Assembly (NCBI GenBank): GCA_014898425.1
Contig: RCSZ01000013.1
Span: 1,116,001 to 1,180,000, forward strand
Direction of reading: 5' to 3'
Source: Botryotinia globosa
Lineage: Eukaryota; Ascomycota; Leotiomycetes; Helotiales; Sclerotiniaceae
Length of the DNA: 64,000 nt
This document shows positions 24,556-35,666 of the stretch, in pieces. Below the pieces are notes generated by a model, which was not told the DNA's origin, did no database searches, and saw nothing but the letters and a program-made list of their open reading frames with translations. Made by a program: the position numbers and the translations under genes. How positions within the stretch are numbered: position 1 is the first letter of the stretch; each line of letters starts with the position of its first letter.

Positions 24556-27016
24556 CTAGAATAGATCCGTCATAGCCCCGTGGCTCGCATCTCCCACAAG
24601 TCTAGCATATTTCGCTAATACACCTCTATTAACTGCACTCTTGGGAGGCTTCCAAGACTTGAGTCTTTCTGCAATTTCTTCATCTGATACATCCATACTT
24701 AAAGTATTAGACTCGGCAGATATGGTTACGATATCGCCATTTCTTACCACGGCAATGGGACCACCGACTGCTGCTTCGGGAACGACGCTTGAATTATGTT
24801 AGTGAGTCATCCTGCTAAAGGAAGATTGATATTGGATAGATATCATATGCTGAGGGGACATTGTATGAGGAATAGTAATACGTACTGCCCTACGATAAAT
24901 CCGTGACTAGCACCTGAATATCGTCCATCGGTTACAAGAGCGACATTCGTGAGGCCAGCACCCATGATTGCTGCACTAGCTTTCAATTGCTCGGGCATTC
25001 CACTATGTAGAAGTCAGTTTCTAGAACGAGAAAAGGCATAGAAACGTCTAGGGACACTCAAATGCTACGAAAAACTTACGGTCCTCCTTTAGGTCCTTCA
25101 TATCTCACAATCAAGACGAGATTCTCTCCGTGTGGAATCTCTCCTTTGTTCAATGCATGATCAAGTTCATGTTCTTTATCAAAAACCATTGCCTTTCCAG
25201 TAAATACTAGACCTTCTTTCCCTGTGATCTTTGCCACTGCTCCTCCGGGTGAAAGGTTTCCTCGAAGAATCTGTAAATGACCAGTCTGTTTGATTGGATT
25301 ACTCAAAGGTCTAATGAGAGTCTGTTCTTGTGGTAGTGATGGCCAACTTTCAACATTTTCCCTCAAAGTCTTTCCTGTAACAGTCGGGATATCACCGTTC
25401 ATCAAGCCCGCAGCAACGAGAAGTTTAATGACAGCTGGTGTTCCACCAATGTCGTAGAGGTCCTCCATACAGAATCTTCCGGAAGGTTGTAGATCTGCCA
25501 AAAATGGGATCTTATCGCTTACTCTTTGAATGTCGTCAATAGAAAGTGGTACTTCGGCTGTACCAGCCATGGCGAGGAAATGAAGTGTAGCATTAGTACT
25601 TCCACCAAGTGCCATTGTAATTACCAGAGCATTCTCAAAGGATTCCTTGGTCAATAAGTCTCGTGGTCGAATGTTCTTTTCCATGCAAATCTTGATTGCT
25701 TCTGCGGCTTTGACACATTCTCTCATCTTCGCTGGTGAATCGGCCGGGTTTGACGAAGATCCTGGAAGACACAATCCCATAGATTCGATGGCGGTAGACA
25801 TAGTGTTGGCTGTATACATCCCACCACAAGCACCAGCACCGGGGCAAGCGTTTTGTTCATAATCTTCCTACACAATCATTAATGAAAGGTCAAACCCTAC
25901 ACATCCGTCATGATCTTACCATGACATCACTTGGAGTTGCACCCTCAACAGCCGCGTGAAGTTTATTATAGGTAAATGCACCACTAAACAAAACCATCAT
26001 GTTAAATCTAGCCTGTAAATATACATATCAATGGATACTTTCTTACCTTGCTTCATAACAATTGCTGATATTGATTTCCTTCTTCATCAACTTGGAATAA
26101 CCCTTCCTAATTGAACCTAGAGAGAGTCAGGCTTCTGAATTGTATGGTGACAAACAAACTGACCTCCATAAATCATAATAAATGGTCTATTATGACGTGC
26201 AGCAGCCATGATGACCTGTCCCAATGTTAAAACAGTATCTTATATGTTAGGAATTGAATTCTGGTAGTGTATCTCCACCAAAACCCAAAAGGGCACACTT
26301 ACACCAGGCATATTTTTATCACAGCCAGGAATTGAGATATTTGCATCATGGTGTTGGGCACATGTGACAGTCTCGATTGAATCTGCAATGATCTCACGTG
26401 TCTGTAAAGAGAATCTCATGCCTGCTAGGCGTTAATGAAAATCCCTCAAGATAAGAACGTTCTACAAACCTTCTCCGCCCATGGTGATGGCATCACTGAC
26501 TCCCACAGTGTTAAATTGCCATCCGAGCATACCTTGCTTCTGGACTGAATCTTTGACTAGCTTTCCGAGGTCATGCACTACAAGCAGTCGTTAAATCGTA
26601 TGTCTCGAAAGATCTCCTTATCTTGTGTCACTTACGATGCATACTATACTACTGTGTCAGCTAAATCCATTATCGTCTCCGTGGTAGATTGCATATCCAA
26701 AGATAGAGAACATACTTGCATGGATTTCCTTCCCACCATACAGTAGATATTCCAACATGAGGTGCGGTCTTCATCATTTCTCGATTTGGCACTCCTGCCG
26801 CGTACAACATTGCCTAGAAACGGGTTCAGTATGTGTAATCATTGGCCATGCTTTGTATATTCTTACCTGGGCTCCTGGAAAGTCATGGCCATTTGTAATT
26901 GTATGAGACCATCGATTCAAGGCCAATTTTCCATCTATAACGGTCCCATGTTCTAGAGATGGAAAGTCAATATATCTTGGCTTGTCTGGTGTGTTCTCAT
27001 AATTTGAGGGTTCCAT
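24556..27016 (-). CDS. ILV3: Dihydroxy-acid dehydratase (IlvD/Edd family)
   Basis: It dehydrates 2,3-dihydroxy-acids to 2-keto acids in valine, leucine and isoleucine synthesis. There are eleven exons: 27016-26867, 26813-26716, 26643-26636, 26577-26470, 26421-26303, 26215-26164, 26116-26047, 25983-25920, 25867-25080, 25002-24886 and 24787-24556; the product is 601 aa. Cluster ligand cysteines are seen in GNPCNMH, in PGCDKNMPG and in CPGAGACGG, the three-Cys pattern of [2Fe-2S] dehydratases. The DK of CDKNMPG is the metal/carbamyl-lysine site. The C-terminal [11 protein letters not shown] is the family signature. The N-terminus ([12 protein letters not shown]) is acidic and is not a mitochondrial presequence, so this may be a secondary, cytosolic or divergent paralogue rather than the main mitochondrial enzyme. 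Exon 3 is only 8 nt. Confidence 0.96.
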
Positions 27017-29401
27017 GATGAAAGAAAAGATAACCTGTGATATCTTTCCGGGGGAGTGGTGATAGATGAAAGTAAATAAAGTATTGATACAATTGTCTAT
27101 CAACAAGTGGGTATCTAAGGAAAGAGAACAAGAACAATCAATGAACGAAGAAAGGTTTTAGGGAATGAAGCATTTTAAGTAGGTAGGAAGAATACAAGCA
27201 GAAAGTATTGTGGAGTACCGGTATCTTTTTTGAATTGTGGGGCAGAGAAAGGTCTGATCTTTTGGTTCAACAGGTTTGACTACTGTAATATACTTTCTAA
27301 TTGCCGCAGTGACAACAAGACGTTACCTAGTTGTGTTATGCAATGATATTTCATACTTTGGCATTCCTGCCGTAGCGCGGGGAACACATTGATGGTCGAG
27401 CCAGTGCACATAATCGATTGATAATCGAATCATTGATAGCTCATCATACCAACTTTCCAAACTTGCTTGTACGATACCCCTCGGTGGATTCACCATACTA
27501 ACATATTTATGGATAACAGATCGTATTCGGGATTGGACATTTCAAGAATAAGGTACGACCGGATCACTAGGGATTGGAAGCGAGAAGTGGGATGAGGTGA
27601 CTGAGAGTCGGTAGTTCATTGAATATTGAGAGTAGACGACAACCTTTGGCCTATATGATATTCTGATAATCATGGAGTAGATCAACAGGAATGATCGAGT
27701 ACATACAGTACATAGTAATGCTAAGAAGGAAAGGAGTCGTGTGAGTTTGTACTGGATAGATAGAACAGTAGAACTACTACCTACCTACTAGGTATGATTT
27801 GTGAGGGGTTCAACAATTACAAAGTATTTCTTGTATCCCCACCAAAATGCATCTAAATTAAACCGAGATACCGAATTTAGCTTTCCGATGTTTTGGCGAA
27901 CGGATGCTTCCAAGGTTACCGTTGATTGTTCAATTGAAGTCGATTTGATTGGTGGCATCGTTTGGTAGTGTTGTCGTCGAATTTGTGAATGGAATGGATG
28001 GCAGGTGGAGCGAGCGGAACAGGAGTTGAAAGTCCAACGTGCTAATCAAAATGGCTCACAGTTATTCTATCAGGATGAATAGTACAATCAGACGTTGAAT
28101 AATAGGGGACGCGAGAAATACAATATTCTTAGCATCTCAGGTACCTTGATCAATATAAGAAGCGACAAAACAGAGAGCAGCAAACCCATAATGGCTTTGA
28201 CTATAAAGATGCAGCCTCACAAGCTGTCATTGTTAACTTCCTTTTCATCTTGATGCTAAGCTTATCTGACGCAATATCCGAGGCCGAAGCGGGATGACAT
28301 GCATCAAAATAAGATTTAAAGATAGCTTCAACGGCATCTAATTGGGGATCACAATGCCTACAATGTATCAAGCTCATCTCCAAGTTCTAGGCCAAATGCC
28401 GCCATGAGGATTTCTGGTTAACAAGGGTTCATATCCAAACCAAATCTTGAGAAACCATGATCTTGGAGCGAAAAGCCTTGCGGAATTCTAGCGTAATAAG
28501 TTTAAGAGTACCGGTACAACGAAGGTAGGTGGTGCAAGAGACGAAAAAGACACGGCCGAATGTGAGGCTCATTAACGACGCCAATAGTTCCATACTCTTG
28601 TGGACTTCCACGTTCCAATAGATATTGGAGTATTGAGGTATTCATAGGTCTAATTCACATGTGCGCACAAAGTACCTACCTAGTAGTAACCACATATGCA
28701 TAAACATGAGGTGGTAGGTAAGATGGTTGGTGTAAATTCATCTAAAGGCTAGCATCTGTTGCTTCTTGCTTGATAAAGCCGAAAGCCGACATTCTTTAGC
28801 GTAGGTACCAAGGTCTGTGCACTACTCGGTAACTCTAGCCAGTCTTTGAGCCACCTCAGTCCAGTCTCGAGCCAGTCCTCCGAATTTAGATATCTCATCC
28901 CATCAAGTACTTCACATTCGAGCATCCAATATTGATCATGACTTGCTGTCAATGTGTATAACTGCATATACACATCTCGGATCTTGTGTCATTCCATCAC
29001 AAGGCAATGACATCGAGTGGGTGTCATTTCCGCGCCCAAGCTTTGCGGCTGAAAAGAAGTACTCCTGGCAAAGAGCAAGCAAGCAATGAATTATTCAATA
29101 AGAGTCTCGTGCGACCTTATCGGCTGCCAACTTATGCACGTCTTTTCTTCCGAACGAATGGTCCGATGAGAGCCTTCCTTTTTGCGGAGGCGACAGCAAA
29201 AGGCATTTGGGGGCAGTGTCTGCCTATGTGGTAAGCTGATAAAGAATCAGAGTGCAAGGCTGGAAAGTGGTAGTGATCTGAGCATCCCATAAACATTGTA
29301 AACTGATTCAAGAGATCCTTGATTTTGTTTGACTATCGTTTGTTTTGTTTATTTTCTTGCCTTTCCAATTTGACAGACAATTGTCAATTGTCAAAGGTAT
29401 C
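27017..29401. other. Intergenic, no gene supported
   Basis: Short frames at 28200-28980 on the minus strand and near 29000 on the plus strand show no motif or splice continuity. The left end must hold the dehydratase promoter. The right end holds that of the calpain-like gene, with a T-rich leader at 29325-29380. Confidence 0.45.
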
Positions 29402-32400
29402 ATGTCTTGTACAGCATCTTCAAGCGATTCCGACAATAGCGATAGACGACGCCGACCAGGTCCAAGACCCCCACCTCCTCTTCCTCCTCCTCCGCCATTT
29501 AAAGGGAGCAATAAGAAATCAAAGAAGAAAAACAAATACGTAGCACCTCAAGATACGATCGATAAGCTTTGGTCTCGATTCTCTGTATCCAAATCCAGTA
29601 AAGCTACAAAAGTTTTACCAAATGCAGCACCTTTTGCAAAAGGAACATCTGCAAAGACCGTTATTGTTCCTCCACCTGGTCCGCAGAATCAGCTCGTTTT
29701 AGAAGACTTCGAAAGAGCGGTTCAAGAATGCAGAGCCAAAGTCAAGAAACTAGCCAAAGAATGTAGGCAAGTGAACATGCGTTTTCGTGACGCAAGCTTT
29801 GATATAGACTGGGACTTGAAATGGGAGAAAGGAAATTGTCTGAATACACTTGATGAAATAAGATTTGAAGTTTGCAAACGCGCTCTCATCAATCCTTCAT
29901 CCTCCGGGCCGAAGGCTGTCAAGAGAGTTCACGAAATATTTGATAAGCCAACTTTCTTAGGAGATAAAATTTCTCCTTCGGACGTCAGACAAGGAAGTCT
30001 CGGGGATTGTTGGTTGATGTCTAGTTTGACAGCATTAGCAAATACGAAAGATGGAATTCAAAGAATATGTGTTGAACGGGATACAAGTCAGTATTGAACA
30101 TTCGCATCTCAAAGTAAGATCTAATTATGTCGTCTTAGAAATAGGGATATATGGCTTTGTGTTTCATCGTGGTAAGTTTCTCCCGCGAACAACAAGTAGT
30201 AATTGCTAATAAAAATCAGATGGTGAATGGATCATATCAATTATCGATGACAAGCTCTATTTAAAATCGCCAGATTGGGATTCACCCTCAGTTCATAGAC
30301 ATCTACTCGAGCAAATTGACCGAGAGGACGTTGAAAAAGAATATCGAAAAACATATCAGACAGGGTCTCAGTCGTTATTCTTTGCTCATTGTAAAGATCC
30401 AAATCAGACATGGCTTCCTCTTCTCGAAAAGGCTTATGCTAAAGCACACGGGGATTTCCTTTCTTTGAGTGGAGGATGGATAGGGTAATTCTATCTGTAT
30501 CATCACATTCATCAACTAACTTTTCATAGGGAGGGTCTTGAAGATTTGACAGGAGGCGTAACCACGGAACTTCTTACTTCGGACATTCTTGATGCTGACG
30601 GATTCTGGCATGACGAAATTCTCAACGTTAACAAAGAATTCCTCTTTGGTTGTTCCACGGGCCTTCTCGATTATGGTTACGGCAACAGAGACGGAATATC
30701 TGAAGGTCATGCATACGTTATCATGGAAGCTAGAGAGTTATCTACTGGCGAGCGTCTTCTTAAATTACGGTTTGTTTCCCACATATTGTTGAGGACTATC
30801 ACTGATAATTTTATTTGAAGGAATCCATGGGGGAAAATCAAAAAAGGTAATTGGGAAGGTCCGTGGTCAGATGGAAGTAAGGAATTCACCCCAGAAGCTC
30901 AAATAGAACTCAACCACAAATTCGGAAATGATAGTGTCTTCTGGATTTCATATCAGGATTTACTACGCAAATATCAACATTTCGATCGAACTCGGTTGTT
31001 CACAGATAGTCCCGATTGGCGATTGACTCAAGAGTGGATCAGCGTCGAGGTACCATGGAGATCCGAGTTTGAACAGAAGTTCACTATCACACTCAAAAAA
31101 GAATCACCAATAGTTTTGGTCATGAGTCAACTCGATGGCAGGTATTTTGTTGGTCTGCATGGTCAATATCACTTCAGATTACAGTTTCGGGTTCATGAGA
31201 TGAATTCACCTGGCGAAGAAGATTATATCATCCGAAGTCATGGGAATTATCTTATGAGCAGAAGTGTGGTCGCTGAATTGAAAAGTCTCTCGGCCGGAAC
31301 ATACACAGTATACATGATGGTCATAGCAGAAAGAGATAAAGGTTTGCAGAGTGTTGAAGATGTCTTGAAAGATGAATTAAGTCGGCGAGAAGATCATGAG
31401 AAATTGGCTACAGTTGGGAATTCTTACGATTTGGCTCACCAGAAAGGACTATCTCACATGGATGCAAGGATCAAATTCAGAAAGGCTCAAGATAAAGCAA
31501 AGGCCCGGGAGTCGAGGATTGCTAAACGCAAAATTCTTTGGGAGAAAAGGCATAGTGCGCGGGAGATAGTAAGGAAGCAAAAGAAAAAAAATAATGCGAA
31601 GCGTGAGGGTAAGGCAGCAAGAGATGCCGAGTGGGAGAAGGTACGAGAAGAACGCGAGCCGAAGGATCAAGGTGTACAAACGGAGGATATTCCTGAAGTT
31701 CAAATCGAGAAACAAGACAAATCAATACAAACTGAAGACCCTAATGAGAAGTCGATAAGCACTACAATTGACTCGCAACCCATAAATGAAAGGGACAAGG
31801 CAGTCCAGACAGAAGACTTTACACCATCTTCTAATGAGTCTCAGGCAACTCCTATAACTCCAAAGAGTAATGATTCATCTCCACGTTCACCGTATACGAT
31901 GATTCCGGGATCTGGCACCAATCTCCGTGAATCACTACCTCCACGTCCAAGCTTTGTTAATATTCGTAGGCATTCGAGTCGTCCACTAAGCTATGGTCGA
32001 GGACCTCCTCCCCCAAGACCAGGTCCATATGTTACTTCGGAGGGGGAATCAAGTGCAAGTCCTCTTTCAGATTATGATATGTATAGTGACGATGATCCGA
32101 CTCTTAAGCCACGAAATCAGCCAAATGACCCCAAACCACCAAAGGAAAGGGAAGTTGACGAAGATGAACCAGAGCCATGGAATGCGGTGTGCATTGTTGG
32201 CTTCAGAGTGTATAGTAAGGATGAAGGATTGATGCTTAATATCTGCGAAGAGGGTATGGAAGTGGAAGAAACTGAGTTGAAAGAGGATAATGAAGCTGGG
32301 ATTGATGATGATGTAGAAGACGCTGAAGATGACAAAATCACTGAGAAGACGGAGAGAAACGGGACAGATGGGGAATTGAAAGATGCTGCAACAGGAGACG

Positions 32401-32699
32401 ACTCAACACCTTCCGATGTCGCAACCAAAATTGAACCTGATAAAGACTTAAATGTCGCTATCTCTGATTCACACGATAATATTACTGGAACTTCTTCGTC
32501 GGTCAACAATGACGACCAAGATAATCCTACCGAGAAGCAACTCCAAGTAGCCACTCAAGATTTGGAAATAGAGACAGACGGCGATACTCAGCAGAAGTCA
32601 GCTCTGCTGATATCAGATGGTACGAAAGATGGCATTGTGAAGGAATCAGATTTTCAATACGACATTGGAACATCGAGCCATTCCTTGACTTGCACTTAA
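29402..32699 (+). CDS. Calpain-family cysteine protease (CysPc domain) with long acidic tail
   Basis: Exons are 29402-30086, 30139-30171 (33 nt), 30220-30484, 30530-30769 and 30821-32699; the product is 1033 aa. A proline-rich, basic N-terminus (residues 20-50) precedes the CysPc domain. The catalytic Cys is in QGSLGDCWLMSS (about residue 203), the His in SEGHAYVI (about 388) and the Asn in RNPWG (about 409). A C2-like calpain domain III follows (about 470-580), then a basic coiled segment rich in KARESRIAKRK (about 630-690). The remaining tail is acidic and disordered and carries three spaced QTED motifs (about residues 694, 711 and 737). It lacks the N-terminal MIT domain I would expect in PalB/Rim13, so it is probably a different fungal calpain. 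The substrate is unknown. The ATG at 29402 is the first good start; an upstream frame lacks a sensible initiator. Confidence 0.93.
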
Positions 32700-33441
32700 C
32701 TCCCACGCTCATTTATATACAGGTAATATTCAGAGTGCGATTTATACTTCAAATCAGTCTACAATGAAATCAATATCTCTTTATTTGGAAATCTTCATTT
32801 TGAACATTCAACGATTCAGGTAGTCTAGGCAGGTGTCTCTCAGCTCTATCTTTAGCAGAATTTTCGAACCATAGCTCTAGTAATTACGTTCTCATGACTC
32901 ATGACAGTCTTCAAAATTTCTATAGGTAAATGTAAGTATATTGGTAGCAACCGATCATGGAATACATTCAGAGACTATTCAATCAATAAACTTTGCTTCA
33001 ATCCGCACCCAGAACCGAATATGGTTACCCGACCGGGTAAAATTCAATTGGGCAGATTACGAGGTAGATTTGATGTTCAATTTAGCTTGTACGCCGTGGA
33101 TAATCTTCTATAACGGTGTAGATCGGACCCTCCATTGGTTACTGCTGTGCCTCTTCACTTCCCTGTTACCCCAACATAACCGGGTCAAAATACGCCGGTC
33201 GTTAATCATTAGACGAATCATAGTGATATAGATTCACGAAGTCTTATTGTCTTGGCGTAATATTACGACACGTTTTTTCTTCACCCGCTTCCTTGTTTCC
33301 TTTTGATTAGAAGTCTCTTCTTTGCTCCATCATGCTTTATTTAATGTTCCTAGTCTGTACTTTCTCCACTGCAATCAATTCATTTATTATTGAACTCTAT
33401 CATCACTTTCCGGAACCCAAGCTCAAGGCTACACGATCAAT
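32700..33441. other. Intergenic, no gene seen
   Basis: Between two plus-strand genes. It probably contains the 3' end of the calpain-like transcript and the promoter of the secreted protein. Confidence 0.45.
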
Positions 33442-34390
33442 ATGGTTCAATACAAACATCTCATTTTTCTCCTGACTATAGGCATATCAACCGCCTTCGA
33501 GTATAAATTACCCCTTGCCCTTCGGCAAATTAAACCAACACCTCATCCCAATGGAAACTACCTCTACCGAATGTGTTATCCCAATTTAGCGAACGTCAGC
33601 CTCCTCGTCGGTTCCAACGCAGCCGACAAACGCCTACAAATCATGGCCAACTCTCCTTTCCCCTGCGAGCGCAGTAACTATATCATCTTCGCCTGTCTGG
33701 CCAATGGTACATCCGCTCTCGATTTCCTCGCCGAGCAAGAATGTATCTGTCCCTCCTCCTTGTGGGAACTCGAAACCGCCTGCACGGAGTGTTATCTCGC
33801 GCATGGATATCAGAATCTCACACGAGAAGAAAGTGATGCGAGTATCTCCAGTTTGAGTCAGGCGGAATGTACGGCTACACCTGTACAACCGTTTACGAAC
33901 TTTTTTTCCCGCGTCGATGCGTCCCAAGCGTTGACGACCCCGGATGTGCTGCTGGGATCGGATAGATTTCCAAATCAGACGGCGGTTAGCAGTTAGTGGG
34001 ATTTTTCTTTGGTTTTGGGGGTTGATCGCGGGGCTTTTCTGTAGCTTTGGGATGCTCATCGACTAGTCTTGGGACTTTTCATTCTTTCCCGTGGCAATGT
34101 ACTGACGTATCAATCGCGTAGATTATTATACTGGAAATTCTGCTTGGACGGTAGGAAGTATTACCGGAAGCGCAACGGCTAGATTAACAAGCTATACGGC
34201 AACAGAGTTCAGTCGATTTACTCCGACGAGTACTGGGGCTCCTTATTCGACGGGTGCAGGTGGGGGTGCACAGACTACAATCAGTACCAGTGGAGCGAAA
34301 CGATTGAAGAGTAAGAAGATGAGTTCGTCTGCTTTTTTGGGACTGGGCGCGGGTCTAATACAGTGCGTGGTGGTGGCGCTTACTGCTTGA
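33442..34390 (+). CDS. Secreted Cys-containing protein, probably GPI-anchored, function unknown
   Basis: Exons are 33442-33991 and 34122-34390, joined through a GTTAGT donor and GCGTAG acceptor; the product is 272 aa. Residues 1-18 form a signal peptide ending near STA. The ectodomain (to about residue 150) carries cysteines in RMCYPN, PFPCERS, IIFACLANG, EQECICPS and ETACTECYLAHGY, spaced like a small disulphide-bonded domain. N-glycosylation sequons occur (LANVS, LANGTS, YQNLT). A Ser/Thr/Gly-rich stretch follows. The last 20 residues are hydrophobic (AFLGLGAGLIQCVVVALTA) and end at the stop, the pattern of a GPI-anchor signal. I know no named family for it. A cell-wall or host-facing surface role is possible but inferred only from the architecture. 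Confidence 0.78.
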
Positions 34391-35218
34391 TTTACTTCGT
34401 GTTAGATGGTGTGTGGGGGTTATTTTAGGAGATGAGTTGGGAAGTAGGGTGTAATTGGAAGTTCGAGGGGTGCTTAAGAATTATCAGAGGTAAGAATATA
34501 CGAAAATAGATGTGAATGGCAGGGGTGGGGTGGGGGTTATGATAGATGTATTTTATGAGGACTTGGAATAGAGCATATTTGGAATTGTCGGTATTGATTT
34601 CTATTGTTGTAGCTACTACATACTGTATATGGTATATACAGATATACAGGTAGAGATTTCACGGGGGGGTTCATATGGTATATGAAAAAGATTATTCATC
34701 TTACTGGATAATCCGATATCTGGCAGCGAGGCTTGCGATACTGAGAGATCTATACGTATATATATAGACCATCGCGGAAGAGTGGAAGATGATCAACTTC
34801 AAGACTTACATACCATGAAAAGTACACGATTATCAATCCACCACTATCCTTCATTCTTTCTCTTTCTAGAAATAATATTTTGCATATCCATATGGATTAG
34901 TTAGATACGTAAGAATACAATCAACATTCATGCATCGGATCAGGAGAATTCGAAATAATGATATGGATGCAGTGAATGGTAGAAATACCTATAAAAAAAT
35001 TAAAAAATTCTTCCTGAATTAGGTGAGTCTCCGCGCTAGAGTTGAATCTTCTCGCTTATGGACTTTGGTGGTTTATTTTTTGAGGACTTGGGAGAATAGT
35101 ATTGTTTGAATGGATTTTTGGGCGGAGAGGGAGGATGTGGAATGGGTTGAAATTTGAATTTTGATAGGGGGGTCTTGGTATTGCAGGTGAGTACTGATAG
35201 CGAGCTTGATTTTGCTGA

Positions 35219-35262
35219 GATGGAACTTGAAATTGAAATCGAAATTGAAATTGAAATCGGGG
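35219..35262. repeat. Short GAAATT/GAAATC hexanucleotide repeat
   Basis: About six imperfect copies of a 6-bp unit (GAAATT, GAAATC). Confidence 0.8.
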
Positions 35263-35594
35263 TGTTGGTTGTAATGACGGTTGAGAGAATGAAGAAAGGA
35301 GAAAGAAAAAAGAAAAAAGCGGGATAGATACTGATTATTGCAGTGATGTAGATAGAGGTAACTAGGTAGAGAAATATGAATGAATCTTCTCATGTCTTGT
35401 TTGTATATACATAAATACCTATTTACTATTCATGTTTGAATAATTTATCAATGCTCGGCAAGATATCTCGTCACGATTCGTGTGCATACAGATTCTTACC
35501 TTATCTTTCACTTTTCTATTCACCTTCATTTTTCATATTCAATCTCCCCTTTCCCCCCTCTTCAAAAGAATCTCCCATTCCCTCATCTATCCCT

Positions 35595-35666
35595 TCATCC
35601 ACCTCTTCACAACAAACAACCTCATCTCCTTCATCCACCTCTTCACAACAAACAACCTCATCTCCT
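35595..35666. repeat. 36-bp direct tandem duplication
   Basis: Two adjacent copies of a 36-bp unit containing CTCTTCACAACAAACAACC, in a C/T-rich context. Confidence 0.85.

Noticed and set aside
29345..29401. Upstream in-frame start for the calpain-like gene
   Set aside because: The first codon there is not ATG in a sensible leader. The ATG at 29402 fits the family N-terminus better.
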